A stretch of DNA of 64,000 bases. Source: Niveibacterium terrae. GTDB taxonomy: Bacteria; Pseudomonadota; Gammaproteobacteria; Burkholderiales; Rhodocyclaceae. The DNA lies in NCBI RefSeq assembly GCF_048213115.1, contig NZ_CP172404.1, positions 558,001 to 622,000 of the forward strand, given 5' to 3'. The position numbers and the translations under genes are program-made. Below, piece after piece: positions 30,017-37,987 of the stretch; the stretch's first letter is position 1; each line of letters begins with the position of its first letter. The notes below the pieces were generated by a model, which did not search any database, was not told where the DNA came from, and worked only from the letters and a program-made list of their open reading frames with translations.

Positions 30017-31351
30017 ATGACGACTTCTTCCGCAGCTCTCGGTAAAGGCGGCAAGTTCGGCGATCTGAAGCGGCGTCTGTGGTTCCTGTTGGGTGCGCTG
30101 ATCGTTTATCGTATCGGCGCACACATTCCGGTTCCCGGAATCGATCCGATTCGCCTCGCTGAGATGTTCCAGTCTCAGAAAGGCGGCATCCTCGGCGTCT
30201 TCAACCTGTTCTCAGGTGGCGCGCTTTCTCGCTTCACTGTGTTTGCACTGGGGATCATGCCTTACATTTCGGCATCGATCATCATGCAGCTTCTGGCTGT
30301 GGCCTCGCCGCAGCTGGAACAGTTGAAGAAGGAAGGCGAAGCCGGGCGGCGAAAGATCACGCAATACACGCGTTATGGGACAGTGGCTCTGGCCCTGTTC
30401 CAGGCGATGGGTATCGCGATCGCTTTGGAGGGTCAGCCTGGGCTCGTTCTCGAACCTGGCATGACTTTCCGCTTCGTGACGATCACGACGCTTGTGACGG
30501 GGACGATGTTCCTGATGTGGCTGGGTGAGCAGATCACTGAGCGCGGTCTCGGCAACGGTATTTCGCTGATCATCTTCAGCGGTATCGCGGCGGGTCTGCC
30601 TAATGCCATCGGCGGTCTTTTCGAGCTGGTACGCACTGGTGCTATGCATCCGATCGCGGCCCTGTTCATCTGTGCCCTGGTGGTTCTGGTGACGGCTTTC
30701 GTGGTCTTTGTCGAACGTGGTCAGCGCAAGATCCTGGTCAATTATGCCAAGCGTCAAGTGGGCAACCGGGTCTATGGGGGGCAAGCTTCGCACCTGCCGC
30801 TCAAGCTGAACATGTCCGGCGTGATCCCGCCGATCTTTGCTTCGTCGATCATTCTGTTCCCGGCTACCGCCGCACAGTGGTTCAGTGGCGCGGGCGATTC
30901 GAAGTTTGCGAACTTCATCAAGGATATCGCCTCGACTCTGCACCCGGGACAGCCGATCTATGTTCTGCTCTATGCTGCTGCGATCATCTTCTTCTGCTTC
31001 TTCTATACGGCGCTGGTCTTCAACGCCAAGGAGACAGCCGATAACCTGAAGAAGAGCGGAGCGTTTGTGCCCGGGATTCGTCCTGGTGAGCAGACGGCGA
31101 AGTATATCGACAAGATCTTGATGCGTTTGACCTTGGTTGGAGCGGTCTATATCACGGTGGTGTGTCTGCTGCCTGAGTTCCTGATCCTCAAGTGGAACGT
31201 CCCGTTCTACTTTGGCGGAACCTCGCTGCTGATCATCGTGGTCGTGACAATGGATTTCATGTCTCAGGTGCAGGCATACATCATGTCTCACCAGTATGAA
31301 AGTCTGTTGAAAAAGGCCAACTTCAAAGGCGCAGGTCTGCCTATCAAGTAA
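30017..31351 (+). CDS. secY: preprotein translocase subunit SecY
   Basis: A 444-residue channel subunit with ten hydrophobic segments. Landmarks are RIGAHIPVPGID in the first helix region, GIMPYISASIIMQLL, the plug-adjacent sequence near the first periplasmic loop, and GERQ-type cytoplasmic loops including FVERGQRKILVNYAKRQ. It pairs with the SecE at 4158. Its stop is two bases before the remnant infA start. Confidence 0.98.
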   Translation: MTTSSAALGKGGKFGDLKRRLWFLLGALIVYRIGAHIPVPGIDPIRLAEMFQSQKGGILGVFNLFSGGALSRFTVFALGIMPYISASIIMQLLAVASPQLEQLKKEGEAGRRKITQYTRYGTVALALFQAMGIAIALEGQPGLVLEPGMTFRFVTITTLVTGTMFLMWLGEQITERGLGNGISLIIFSGIAAGLPNAIGGLFELVRTGAMHPIAALFICALVVLVTAFVVFVERGQRKILVNYAKRQVGNRVYGGQASHLPLKLNMSGVIPPIFASSIILFPATAAQWFSGAGDSKFANFIKDIASTLHPGQPIYVLLYAAAIIFFCFFYTALVFNAKETADNLKKSGAFVPGIRPGEQTAKYIDKILMRLTLVGAVYITVVCLLPEFLILKWNVPFYFGGTSLLIIVVVTMDFMSQVQAYIMSHQYESLLKKANFKGAGLPIK

Positions 31352-31353
31352 GG

Positions 31354-31568
31354 ATGAGCAAGGAAGACGCCATTGAGTGTAGGGCGTGGTAGTTGCGGCT
31401 CTGCCCAACGCGACCTTCAGTCCGCCTTAAAACGGACACATGGTGTGGGGTCATATTTCCGGGGGGGGGCGGATCCATTCGATCCGCATCGAACCGGGAG
31501 AGAAGGTAACAGTTCGACTCACACCTTATGATCTATCGAAGGCGCGTATCGTCTTCCGTGCAAAGTGA
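31354..31568 (+). pseudogene. infA: decayed infA (translation initiation factor IF-1)
   Basis: Directly after secY, MSKEDAIE is encoded, then the frame breaks and stops at a TAG at 31390. In another frame the remainder of IF-1 is readable: GVVVAALPNATF (from 31383), NGHMVWGHISG (31431 on) and PGEKVTVRLTPYDLSKARIV ending VFRAK at the TGA 31566-31568. The remnant is 215 bases; an intact 72-residue gene needs 219. One base is missing near codons 9-10 and three more around 31419-31430. A run of nine G (31461-31469) replaces the codons for the conserved KM after HISG. A functional infA must exist elsewhere, or the assembly is wrong here. Confidence 0.85.
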
Positions 31569-31592
31569 GTTCGGGATATTTAGGAGCGAAAC

Positions 31593-31706
31593 ATGAGAGT
31601 CCAGGCTTCGGTCAAGCGGATCTGCCGCAAATGCAAGATTGTTCGCCGCAAGGGCGTCGTACGTGTGATCTGTGAAGATCCGCGTCACAAGCAGCGTCAG
31701 GGCTGA
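31593..31706 (+). CDS. rpmJ: 50S ribosomal protein L36
   Basis: A 37-residue zinc-ribbon L36: it begins MRVQASVKRICRKCKI and ends EDPRHKQRQG. The four metal ligands are the Cys pair in CRKC, a later Cys (VICEDP) and the His in RHKQRQ. The ribosome-binding site is TAGGAG. Confidence 0.95.
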   Translation: MRVQASVKRICRKCKIVRRKGVVRVICEDPRHKQRQG

Positions 31707-31758
31707 GCTCCGCGCTCGCTGAACGTTTAACGATAACAAGCGTAACTGGGGTAAAAGC

Positions 31759-32121
31759 ATGGCCCGTATCGCTGGGGTAAACATTCCCAACCATAAGCAC
31801 ACGGAAATCGCCTTGACCGCGATTTACGGCATCGGCCGTACCCGTGCGCAAAAAATTTGCGACGCCGCTGGTGTGGCTCGTAACGCCAAAGTCAAGGATT
31901 TGACTGAAGCGGACATGGACAAGCTGCGTGACGAAATCGGTCGCCTGACGGTCGAGGGTGATCTTCGTCGCGAAGTTACGATGAACATTAAGCGGCTGAT
32001 GGATCTTGGCTGCTATCGTGGTGTGCGTCATCGTCGCGGCCTGCCGTGCCGTGGTCAGCGTACCCGCACCAATGCTCGCACCCGCAAGGGTCCGCGCAAG
32101 CCGATCGCCGGCAAGAAATAA
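31759..32121 (+). CDS. rpsM: 30S ribosomal protein S13
   Basis: A 120-residue S13, which contacts 23S rRNA in the inter-subunit bridge and the P-site tRNA. It reads ARIAGVNIPNHKHTEIALTA and ends with the basic TRTNARTRKGPRKPIAGKK tail. First gene of the alpha operon. Confidence 0.98.
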   Translation: MARIAGVNIPNHKHTEIALTAIYGIGRTRAQKICDAAGVARNAKVKDLTEADMDKLRDEIGRLTVEGDLRREVTMNIKRLMDLGCYRGVRHRRGLPCRGQRTRTNARTRKGPRKPIAGKK

Positions 32122-32132
32122 GGGTGTGACAA

Positions 32133-32522
32133 ATGGCTAAGACCGCTACGAAGGTTCGTAAGAAAGTCAAAAAGAACGTGGCCGAGGGCGTTGCCCACAT
32201 CCACGCTTCTTTCAACAACACGATCATCACGATCACCGACCGCCAGGGCAATGCCTTGTCGTGGGCGACTTCGGGTGGTGCTGGTTTCAAGGGCTCCCGC
32301 AAGAGCACGCCGTTTGCAGCGCAGGTTGCTGCTGACGCTGCCGGTAAGGTTGCCCTGGAATGCGGCATCAAGAATCTCGAAGTCCGCATCACCGGACCTG
32401 GCCCCGGCCGCGAATCGTCGGTCCGTGCGCTGAATGCGCTCGGCATCAAGATCAGCTCGATCACCGATATCACGCCGATCCCGCATAACGGCTGCCGTCC
32501 GCCGAAGAAGCGTCGCATTTAA
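32133..32522 (+). CDS. rpsK: 30S ribosomal protein S11
   Basis: A 129-residue S11 of the 30S platform. It contains HIHASFNNTIITITDRQGN and finishes DITPIPHNGCRPPKKRRI, the standard C terminus. Eleven bases separate it from rpsM. Confidence 0.98.
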   Translation: MAKTATKVRKKVKKNVAEGVAHIHASFNNTIITITDRQGNALSWATSGGAGFKGSRKSTPFAAQVAADAAGKVALECGIKNLEVRITGPGPGRESSVRALNALGIKISSITDITPIPHNGCRPPKKRRI

Positions 32523-32535
32523 CAGGAGTTGAAAC

Positions 32536-33165
32536 GTGGCTCGCAATCTTGATGCCAAGTGCCGCCAATGCCGCCGCGAGGGCGAGAAGCTCTTCCTGAA
32601 AGGGGAGAAGTGCTTCACCGACAAGTGCGCCATTGAGCGTCGTTCGTATGCCCCCGGCCAGCATGGCCAAAAGTCTGGTCAGCGTCTGTCTGGCTATGGT
32701 CAGCAACTGCGTGAAAAGCAGAAGATCCGTCGTATCTACGGCATCCTCGAGCGTCAGTTCCGTAGGACTTACGCTGAAGCTGATCGCCGCAAGGGTCAGA
32801 CCGGTGAAAACCTGCTGCAATTGCTGGAAGGTCGTCTCGACGCTGTCGCTTACCGCATGGGTTTTGGTGCTTCGCGCGCTGAAGCTCGCCAGGTCGTCCG
32901 CCACAATGGCGTTCTGGTCAACGGCAAGCGTGTGAACATTCCTTCGTACGCTCTGCGTCCGGGTGATGTCGTCGCGCTGAACGAAGCCTCTCGCGGTCAC
33001 CTGCGTGTCAAGGCTGCGCTCGAAGCGGCGGAACAGCGCGGTTTCCCGGAATGGCTTGAAGTCAATGCCAAGGAAGGCACCGGCACGTTCAAGGCATATC
33101 CGCAACGCGCTGAACTGTCGGCTTCGATCAACGAAAGCCTCGTGGTCGAACTGTACTCGCGTTAA
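32536..33165 (+). CDS. rpsD: 30S ribosomal protein S4
   Basis: A 209-residue S4, a primary 16S binder; in E. coli it is also the translational repressor of the alpha operon. It starts with GTG after AGGAG. The S4 RNA-binding fold is seen from LEGRLDAVAYRMGFG onward. The sequence CRQCRREGEKLFLKGEKCF near the N terminus suggests the zinc-binding form. Confidence 0.97.
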   Translation: MARNLDAKCRQCRREGEKLFLKGEKCFTDKCAIERRSYAPGQHGQKSGQRLSGYGQQLREKQKIRRIYGILERQFRRTYAEADRRKGQTGENLLQLLEGRLDAVAYRMGFGASRAEARQVVRHNGVLVNGKRVNIPSYALRPGDVVALNEASRGHLRVKAALEAAEQRGFPEWLEVNAKEGTGTFKAYPQRAELSASINESLVVELYSR

Positions 33166-33171
33166 TGTACG

Positions 33172-33191
33172 GCGCGCCTGATGGCGCGCCT
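33172..33191 (+). repeat. hairpin between rpsD and rpoA
   Basis: GGCGCGCC is repeated as a perfect dyad around a 4-nt loop just before rpoA. There is no T tract, so an mRNA-processing or pausing element is more likely than a terminator. Confidence 0.5.
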
Positions 33192-33208
33192 CAACAGAAG
33201 GATTGCCC

Positions 33209-34189
33209 ATGCAAAGCAACAACCTCCTGAAGCCCCGCATCATTGACGTTCAGAACGTCTCTCCGGTGCATGCGGTGGTTGTGATGGAGCCGTTCGAGCG
33301 CGGGTTCGGTCATACCCTGGGCAACGCGCTGCGTCGTATCTTGCTGTCGTCTCTGCCAGGATATGCGCCGACCGAAGTCCAGATCGAAGGCGTACTCCAC
33401 GAGTACTCGACGCTGGATGGGGTCAGGGAAGACGTGGTCGATATCCTGCTCAACCTGAAGGGTATCGTGTTCAAGCTGCATAATCGCTCCGAAGCGATGC
33501 TGCGGCTCACGAAGAGCGGCGAAGGTGTTGTTACCGCCCGTGACATCGAGGTTAGCCACGATGTCGAGGTGATCAACCCGGATCACGTGATCGCTCACCT
33601 TGCCCCCGGGGGTAAGCTTGATATGCAGATCAAGATCGAACAAGGCCGTGGCTATGTCCCCGGCAATGTCCGTCCTGGTCATGCCGAGAACAAGGTGATC
33701 GGCCAGATCGTGCTCGACGCATCGTTCGGTCCGGTTCGCCGCGTCAGCTATCAAGTTGAAGCTGCCCGTGTTGAACAGCGTACCGATCTTGATCGTCTGG
33801 TCATGGATATCGAGACCAATGGTGCGGTCGAGCCGGAAGAAGCTGTCCGCTATGCGGCCCGCGTTCTGGCTGATCAGCTGTCGGTGTTCGCTGATCTGGA
33901 AGGAACTCCGGCTGCCGTTGAGGCTCCGCGTCCCCCGACCATCGACCCGCTGCTGCTGCGCCCTGTGGATGACCTCGAACTGACGGTTCGCTCTGCGAAC
34001 TGCCTCAAGGCCGAGAATATCTACTACATCGGTGACCTGATCCAGCGTACCGAAACCGAGCTGCTGAAGACGCCTAATCTGGGTCGCAAGTCGCTCAACG
34101 AAATCAAGGAAGTGCTTGCTTCGCGCGGCCTGACCCTTGGCATGAAGCTCGAAAACTGGCCGCCGGCCGGGCTTGAAAAGCTCGGTTGA
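33209..34189 (+). CDS. rpoA: DNA-directed RNA polymerase subunit alpha
   Basis: A 326-residue alpha subunit. The N-terminal assembly domain includes EPFERGFGHTLGNALRRILL; after a linker near residue 235 comes the C-terminal domain (DDLELTVRSANCLKAENI) that binds UP elements and activators. I start at the ATG 33209 with AAGGA ahead; an in-frame TTG lies two codons upstream. Confidence 0.98.
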   Translation: MQSNNLLKPRIIDVQNVSPVHAVVVMEPFERGFGHTLGNALRRILLSSLPGYAPTEVQIEGVLHEYSTLDGVREDVVDILLNLKGIVFKLHNRSEAMLRLTKSGEGVVTARDIEVSHDVEVINPDHVIAHLAPGGKLDMQIKIEQGRGYVPGNVRPGHAENKVIGQIVLDASFGPVRRVSYQVEAARVEQRTDLDRLVMDIETNGAVEPEEAVRYAARVLADQLSVFADLEGTPAAVEAPRPPTIDPLLLRPVDDLELTVRSANCLKAENIYYIGDLIQRTETELLKTPNLGRKSLNEIKEVLASRGLTLGMKLENWPPAGLEKLG

Positions 34190-34215
34190 AACCAGCCTGA
34201 AAGAGGAATACGAAA

Positions 34216-34608
34216 ATGCGTCACCGGAAAGGTCTTCGCAAGCTGAACCGCACCAGCGCGCATCGTCAGGCCCTGCTTCGCAACCTGACGAACGCCCTTC
34301 TGCGCTACGAAGTCATCAAGACGACTCTGCCCAAGGCGAAGGAACTTCGTCGTGTGGTCGAGCCCATCATCACCCTGGGCAAGAAGCCGAGCCTGGCTAA
34401 TCGTCGCCTCGCCTTTGACCGTCTTCGCGACCGCGAAGTCGTCGTCAAGGTGTTCGACGAACTGGGCCCGCGTTTCGCCAACCGCAACGGCGGCTACCTT
34501 CGCATCCTGAAGTGTGGCTTCCGTGTTGGCGACAATGCGCCGCTGGCTCTGGTCGAACTGCTGGATCGTCCGGAAACGGCGACCCCGGAAGTCGAACAAG
34601 CTGCATAA
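34216..34608 (+). CDS. rplQ: 50S ribosomal protein L17
   Basis: A 130-residue L17 from the tunnel-exit side. It begins MRHRKGLRKLNRTSAHRQAL and contains LRYEVIKTTLPKAKELRR. It is the last gene of the alpha operon and is closed by a strong terminator. Confidence 0.98.
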   Translation: MRHRKGLRKLNRTSAHRQALLRNLTNALLRYEVIKTTLPKAKELRRVVEPIITLGKKPSLANRRLAFDRLRDREVVVKVFDELGPRFANRNGGYLRILKCGFRVGDNAPLALVELLDRPETATPEVEQAA

Positions 34609-34640
34609 GCGCTCGGTTTCCGATGCGTTTGATGTGCTGC

Positions 34641-34670
34641 AAAAAGCCGGGTTCGTCCCGGCTTTTTGTT
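34641..34670 (+). terminator. intrinsic terminator of the alpha operon
   Basis: AAAAAGCCGGG/CCCGGCTTTTT with a UUCG-type tetraloop region and a T-rich tail. It marks the end of the 32-kb plus-strand translation block. Confidence 0.9.
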
Positions 34671-34728
34671 TTGGGGTTGCCGCGGCGTGAGCGGCTGCGC
34701 CGGGTGGCCGAAATGAGAGGTTGATCTG

Positions 34729-36033
34729 ATGAGTTTGCGTGTTCTGACTGGAATCACGACGAGCGGGATTCCCCACCTTGGCAACTACGTCGGTGCGATT
34801 CGCCCCGCGATCGCCGCCAGCCGTGTGCCCGATACCGAGAGTTTCTTTTTTCTCGCGGATTATCATGCGCTGATCAAGTGCCACGACCCGGCCCGGGTCG
34901 AGCGCTCCCGTCTGGCGATCGCCGCAACCTGGCTCGCTGCCGGTCTCGAGCCAGAGCGCGTCACGTTCTATCGGCAGAGCGATATCCCCGAAATTCCCGA
35001 GCTCAATTGGCTGCTCAGCTGCGTGACCGCCAAGGGTTTGATGAATCGCGCCCATGCCTATAAGGCATCGGTTGACGCGAATCTCGCCAGCGGCGCCGAG
35101 CCCGACGATGGCGTCACGATGGGCCTGTTCTGCTATCCGGTTCTGATGGCTGCGGACATCCTGATGTTCAACGCCAACAGGGTTCCCGTCGGCCGTGACC
35201 AGATCCAGCACATCGAGATGGCGCGGGACATCGCCCAGCGCTTCAACAATCTGTACGGCGGGGGCAAGGATTTCTTCGCCTTGCCCGAGGCTGCCGTCGA
35301 TGAGCAGGTCGCGACGCTTCCCGGTCTCGATGGGCGCAAGATGTCCAAGAGCTACGACAATACGATTCCGCTCTTCGAGGGCGGGGCCAAGGGTCTGCGC
35401 GATGCGATCGCCCGCATCGTGACCGACTCGCGCCTTCCCGGTGAGCCCAAGGAAGTCGAGGGCTCGCATCTGGTCGCGATCTACGACGTGTTCGCGACTC
35501 CCGACGAAAGGCACACTTTCCGTGCCGACCTGAGGGCAGGGCTTGGCTGGGGGGATGCGAAGCGTCAGCTCGTCGACACGCTCGAACGCGAGCTCGCGCC
35601 GATGCGCGAACGCTATGAGCAGCTGATCGCCCAACCCGAGAAGATCGAGCAGGTGCTGCAGCAGGGGGCGGTCAAAGCGCGGGAAATCGCTACACCTCTG
35701 CTCGCCCGCCTGCGCGATGCAGTCGGCCTGAAACCGATGCTTGCCGTGCCGGTGCAAAAAGTTGAGAAAGCCGCCAAGCTCGCCAGTGCCCAGGCCCAGT
35801 TCAAGCAATACCGTGAAGCGGACGGGCGCTTCTACTTCAAGCTCAATGACGCCCAGGGGCGCCAGTTGCTGCAGAGTTCGGCCTTTGAGCAGGGCCGCGA
35901 GGCGGGGCAGTGGGTGGCCAGATTCAAGCGAGAAGGCGCTGGGGCGCTCGCGATGGCTCCGGTTGAGATCCTCGAAGGGATCAGCGTCGACGAGATCGCT
36001 GCGGCGCTGGCGAGCTTCACCGAGAACGCCTGA
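34729..36033 (+). CDS. trpS: tryptophanyl-tRNA synthetase with C-terminal extension
   Basis: A 434-residue class I synthetase. The catalytic fold has the HIGH-type motif HLGNYVG near residue 16 and GRKMSKSYDN near residue 200. Common TrpRS enzymes are about 330-350 residues. Here the last ~80-90 residues (from about 345) form an extra domain with FYFKLNDAQGRQLLQSSAFE, which resembles the small YegP/DUF1508 fold. Similar extensions occur in related betaproteobacteria to my knowledge; the function is unknown. It has its own ribosome-binding site after the rplQ terminator. Confidence 0.93.
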   Translation: MSLRVLTGITTSGIPHLGNYVGAIRPAIAASRVPDTESFFFLADYHALIKCHDPARVERSRLAIAATWLAAGLEPERVTFYRQSDIPEIPELNWLLSCVTAKGLMNRAHAYKASVDANLASGAEPDDGVTMGLFCYPVLMAADILMFNANRVPVGRDQIQHIEMARDIAQRFNNLYGGGKDFFALPEAAVDEQVATLPGLDGRKMSKSYDNTIPLFEGGAKGLRDAIARIVTDSRLPGEPKEVEGSHLVAIYDVFATPDERHTFRADLRAGLGWGDAKRQLVDTLERELAPMRERYEQLIAQPEKIEQVLQQGAVKAREIATPLLARLRDAVGLKPMLAVPVQKVEKAAKLASAQAQFKQYREADGRFYFKLNDAQGRQLLQSSAFEQGREAGQWVARFKREGAGALAMAPVEILEGISVDEIAAALASFTENA

Positions 36034-36040
36034 AGGCCTG

Positions 36041-36991
36041 TCAAGCCGCTACGCGCACCGGGCTTTGCGCCGGTGCGCGGGCCAGTGTGACGATCTGTTC
36101 GCGGAACCAGCGGCACTCATCGGCGAGATGGGTGCGGTCGTGCCAGAGCAGATAGAAGCGCATCCGCGGAAATGAGATCGGTAGTTCGCTGAGAGCGAGC
36201 GGCAGCAGCTTTGCGAACTGGCTCGCAAAAATCCGCGGCCCCGTGAACAGCAGGTCGGTCTGCTGCAGCATGTAGGGCACAAGATTGAAGTGCGGAACCT
36301 GGGCGACGACGTTCCGCCTCATCTTCTCGCCCGCCAGATGTGAGTCGATCGGGCTGCGCCGACCCGCGCCATAAGGGGCGGGAACCAGATGCTCCGCATC
36401 CAGATACTCCTCAACACTGATCCTGCGCCCGGCAAGAGGGTGGTTTTCGCGCATCAGACAAACCACTTCATCGTCGAACAGTGACGTGATGCGAAGATGC
36501 TCGGGAGCCTGGGGCCAGTTTCCGATCACCGCATCCAGTTCACCGGATTCCAGTCCATCCGCGTAATCCTGCTCGGCACCCAGTGAATGAAAGACAATCT
36601 GCGCGTGAGGGGCTTCGCTGCGCATTCGCGCGACGATGGCGCCGAGAAAGTTCGCGTTGATGTAGTCGGGGGCCGCGATATTGAAGACCCGGCGTGTTTG
36701 AGCCGGGTCGAAGCGGATCTGCCGTACCGCGATCGCCTCGATCTGCGCGAGCGCCAACTTGACCGGTTCAAGCAGCGCCACGCCGCGCTCGGTGGGCGTC
36801 ATGCCATTGCGGGAGCGAACTAGCAACGGATCGCCGGTGATCTCGCGCAAGCGGCGCAAGGCTGTGCTGATCGCCGGCTGAGACTGGTTCAGTTTCTTGG
36901 CCGCTTTCGAGACGCTGCATTCGGACAGCACAGCGTGCAGCACGCGCAACAGATGAACGTCGATCGAGTCCCAGGTGCAGGCTGCGGCCAT
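36041..36991 (-). CDS. LysR-family transcriptional regulator
   Basis: A 316-residue LysR regulator. The N-terminal winged helix-turn-helix reads VSKAAKKLNQSQPAISTALR then GDPLLVRSRNGMTPTERG; a periplasmic-binding-type effector domain follows from about residue 90. I use the ATG at 36991 with GGAGA at good spacing, not the ATG four codons upstream. Its target is not evident: LysR genes often regulate a divergent neighbour, but the next gene upstream is on the same strand. It converges with trpS, leaving only seven bases between them. Confidence 0.85.
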   Translation of the reverse strand: MAAACTWDSIDVHLLRVLHAVLSECSVSKAAKKLNQSQPAISTALRRLREITGDPLLVRSRNGMTPTERGVALLEPVKLALAQIEAIAVRQIRFDPAQTRRVFNIAAPDYINANFLGAIVARMRSEAPHAQIVFHSLGAEQDYADGLESGELDAVIGNWPQAPEHLRITSLFDDEVVCLMRENHPLAGRRISVEEYLDAEHLVPAPYGAGRRSPIDSHLAGEKMRRNVVAQVPHFNLVPYMLQQTDLLFTGPRIFASQFAKLLPLALSELPISFPRMRFYLLWHDRTHLADECRWFREQIVTLARAPAQSPVRVAA

Positions 36992-37133
36992 GATTCTCTC
37001 CATTTGTTAATGGAGAACTCTTAAGCATGTGCCGTGCCACTGTAGAGGGCCGCTGAGCGGAGGTTTGCCCCCGAAATTGCTCCAGCATGGTGCGCAGAGC
37101 ACGGCTCCGCGCACTGCTTCGGGGGGCAGCGGT

Positions 37134-37580
37134 TCAGCCCAGTGGCTTTTCCGGGGACGAAGGGGGGACGCTTCCGGCGATCAGCAATTTGCGGAAGACC
37201 TCGTGCTTCGCGTGGGGGAGCAGGTTGACGAGCTCGTCCGGCTCAAGTTTGGTCGCCAGGATGGGCTCTCCATCGGTGAAGGAGAGGCGGAAGACATCGC
37301 CATACGCGCGCACCAGGCACAGCAGAAGCAGCGCGCCGAGCGGATCGCCGACTCTCGGTACCGAGCCGCGCAGAGATTCCTCGCGCAGCTGGAAGAAAGG
37401 GGCCTGGGTCGAGGCGTGGCGAACGATCCAGACGCCGTTGCGCGTGTCCGTTTGCTGCACGAAAGGTGTCAGTTCGTTCCAGCGTGTGACGACCAGCGAG
37501 GCGGCTGCCACCGCGTCCTTCCATGAAAGGGTCGTGCGCCAGAGGAGATAGTCGAATTTTCCGGGTCCTGTCATGCGCAT
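37134..37580 (-). CDS. hypothetical protein
   Basis: A 148-residue soluble protein that I do not recognise. It is rich in Trp and Leu in the first half (FDYLLWRTTLSWKDAVAA, TRWNELTPFVQQ) and shows no signal peptide, membrane segment or metal motif. It lies upstream of the LysR gene on the same strand. An ATG two codons in is an equally good start. Codon use looks like the surrounding chromosome. Confidence 0.5.
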   Translation of the reverse strand: MRMTGPGKFDYLLWRTTLSWKDAVAAASLVVTRWNELTPFVQQTDTRNGVWIVRHASTQAPFFQLREESLRGSVPRVGDPLGALLLLCLVRAYGDVFRLSFTDGEPILATKLEPDELVNLLPHAKHEVFRKLLIAGSVPPSSPEKPLG

Positions 37581-37856
37581 AGCGTAGCAGGGCTGGCGCG
37601 GACGCTCCAGCCCTGCGGCTTATCACGGGGTTCCGCAAGGTTCAAACAGGCTCTTTGTTGTATGGATGCATAGAATCGTTTGATTGTGCGCAAACTTGAC
37701 CACAATTGCTTACATAACGGTTGTCCCGGCAGACAAGCCCGCGTAGACTCTTTTCTGCAGTCAAGCCCAACAGAAGGCATGACGCGAATCGCAGGGCCGG
37801 ATTAAGTTGCGCCAATCCGCACATAAAGCCAAAGGAAGCAGGAAAATACAAGAATT

Positions 37857-37950
37857 CAGCCGTCCTGAGACAACGGCTGCCTCTTCAGGAACAAGAAGTT
37901 TCGGAGAGGCACCTCGAAAAGGCCGGGATCCCCAGGGGTTCCGGCCTTTG
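37857..37950 (+). ncRNA. possible structured RNA ending in a terminator
   Basis: The 407-bp gap 37581-37987 has no convincing gene. Its right half has three consecutive hairpins: CAGCCGT/ACGGCTG (from 37857), CCTCT/AGAGG, and a strong dyad AAAGGCCGG/CCGGCCTTT (37914-37940) followed by GTATTTT. The last can terminate transcription from the left. On the minus strand it also lies just past the end of the aminotransferase gene and may be its terminator. A small RNA is possible, but no clear promoter is seen. Confidence 0.3.
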
Positions 37951-37987
37951 TATTTTCTGCTCTGAAATCTGTCAGATATTGCGGTTT

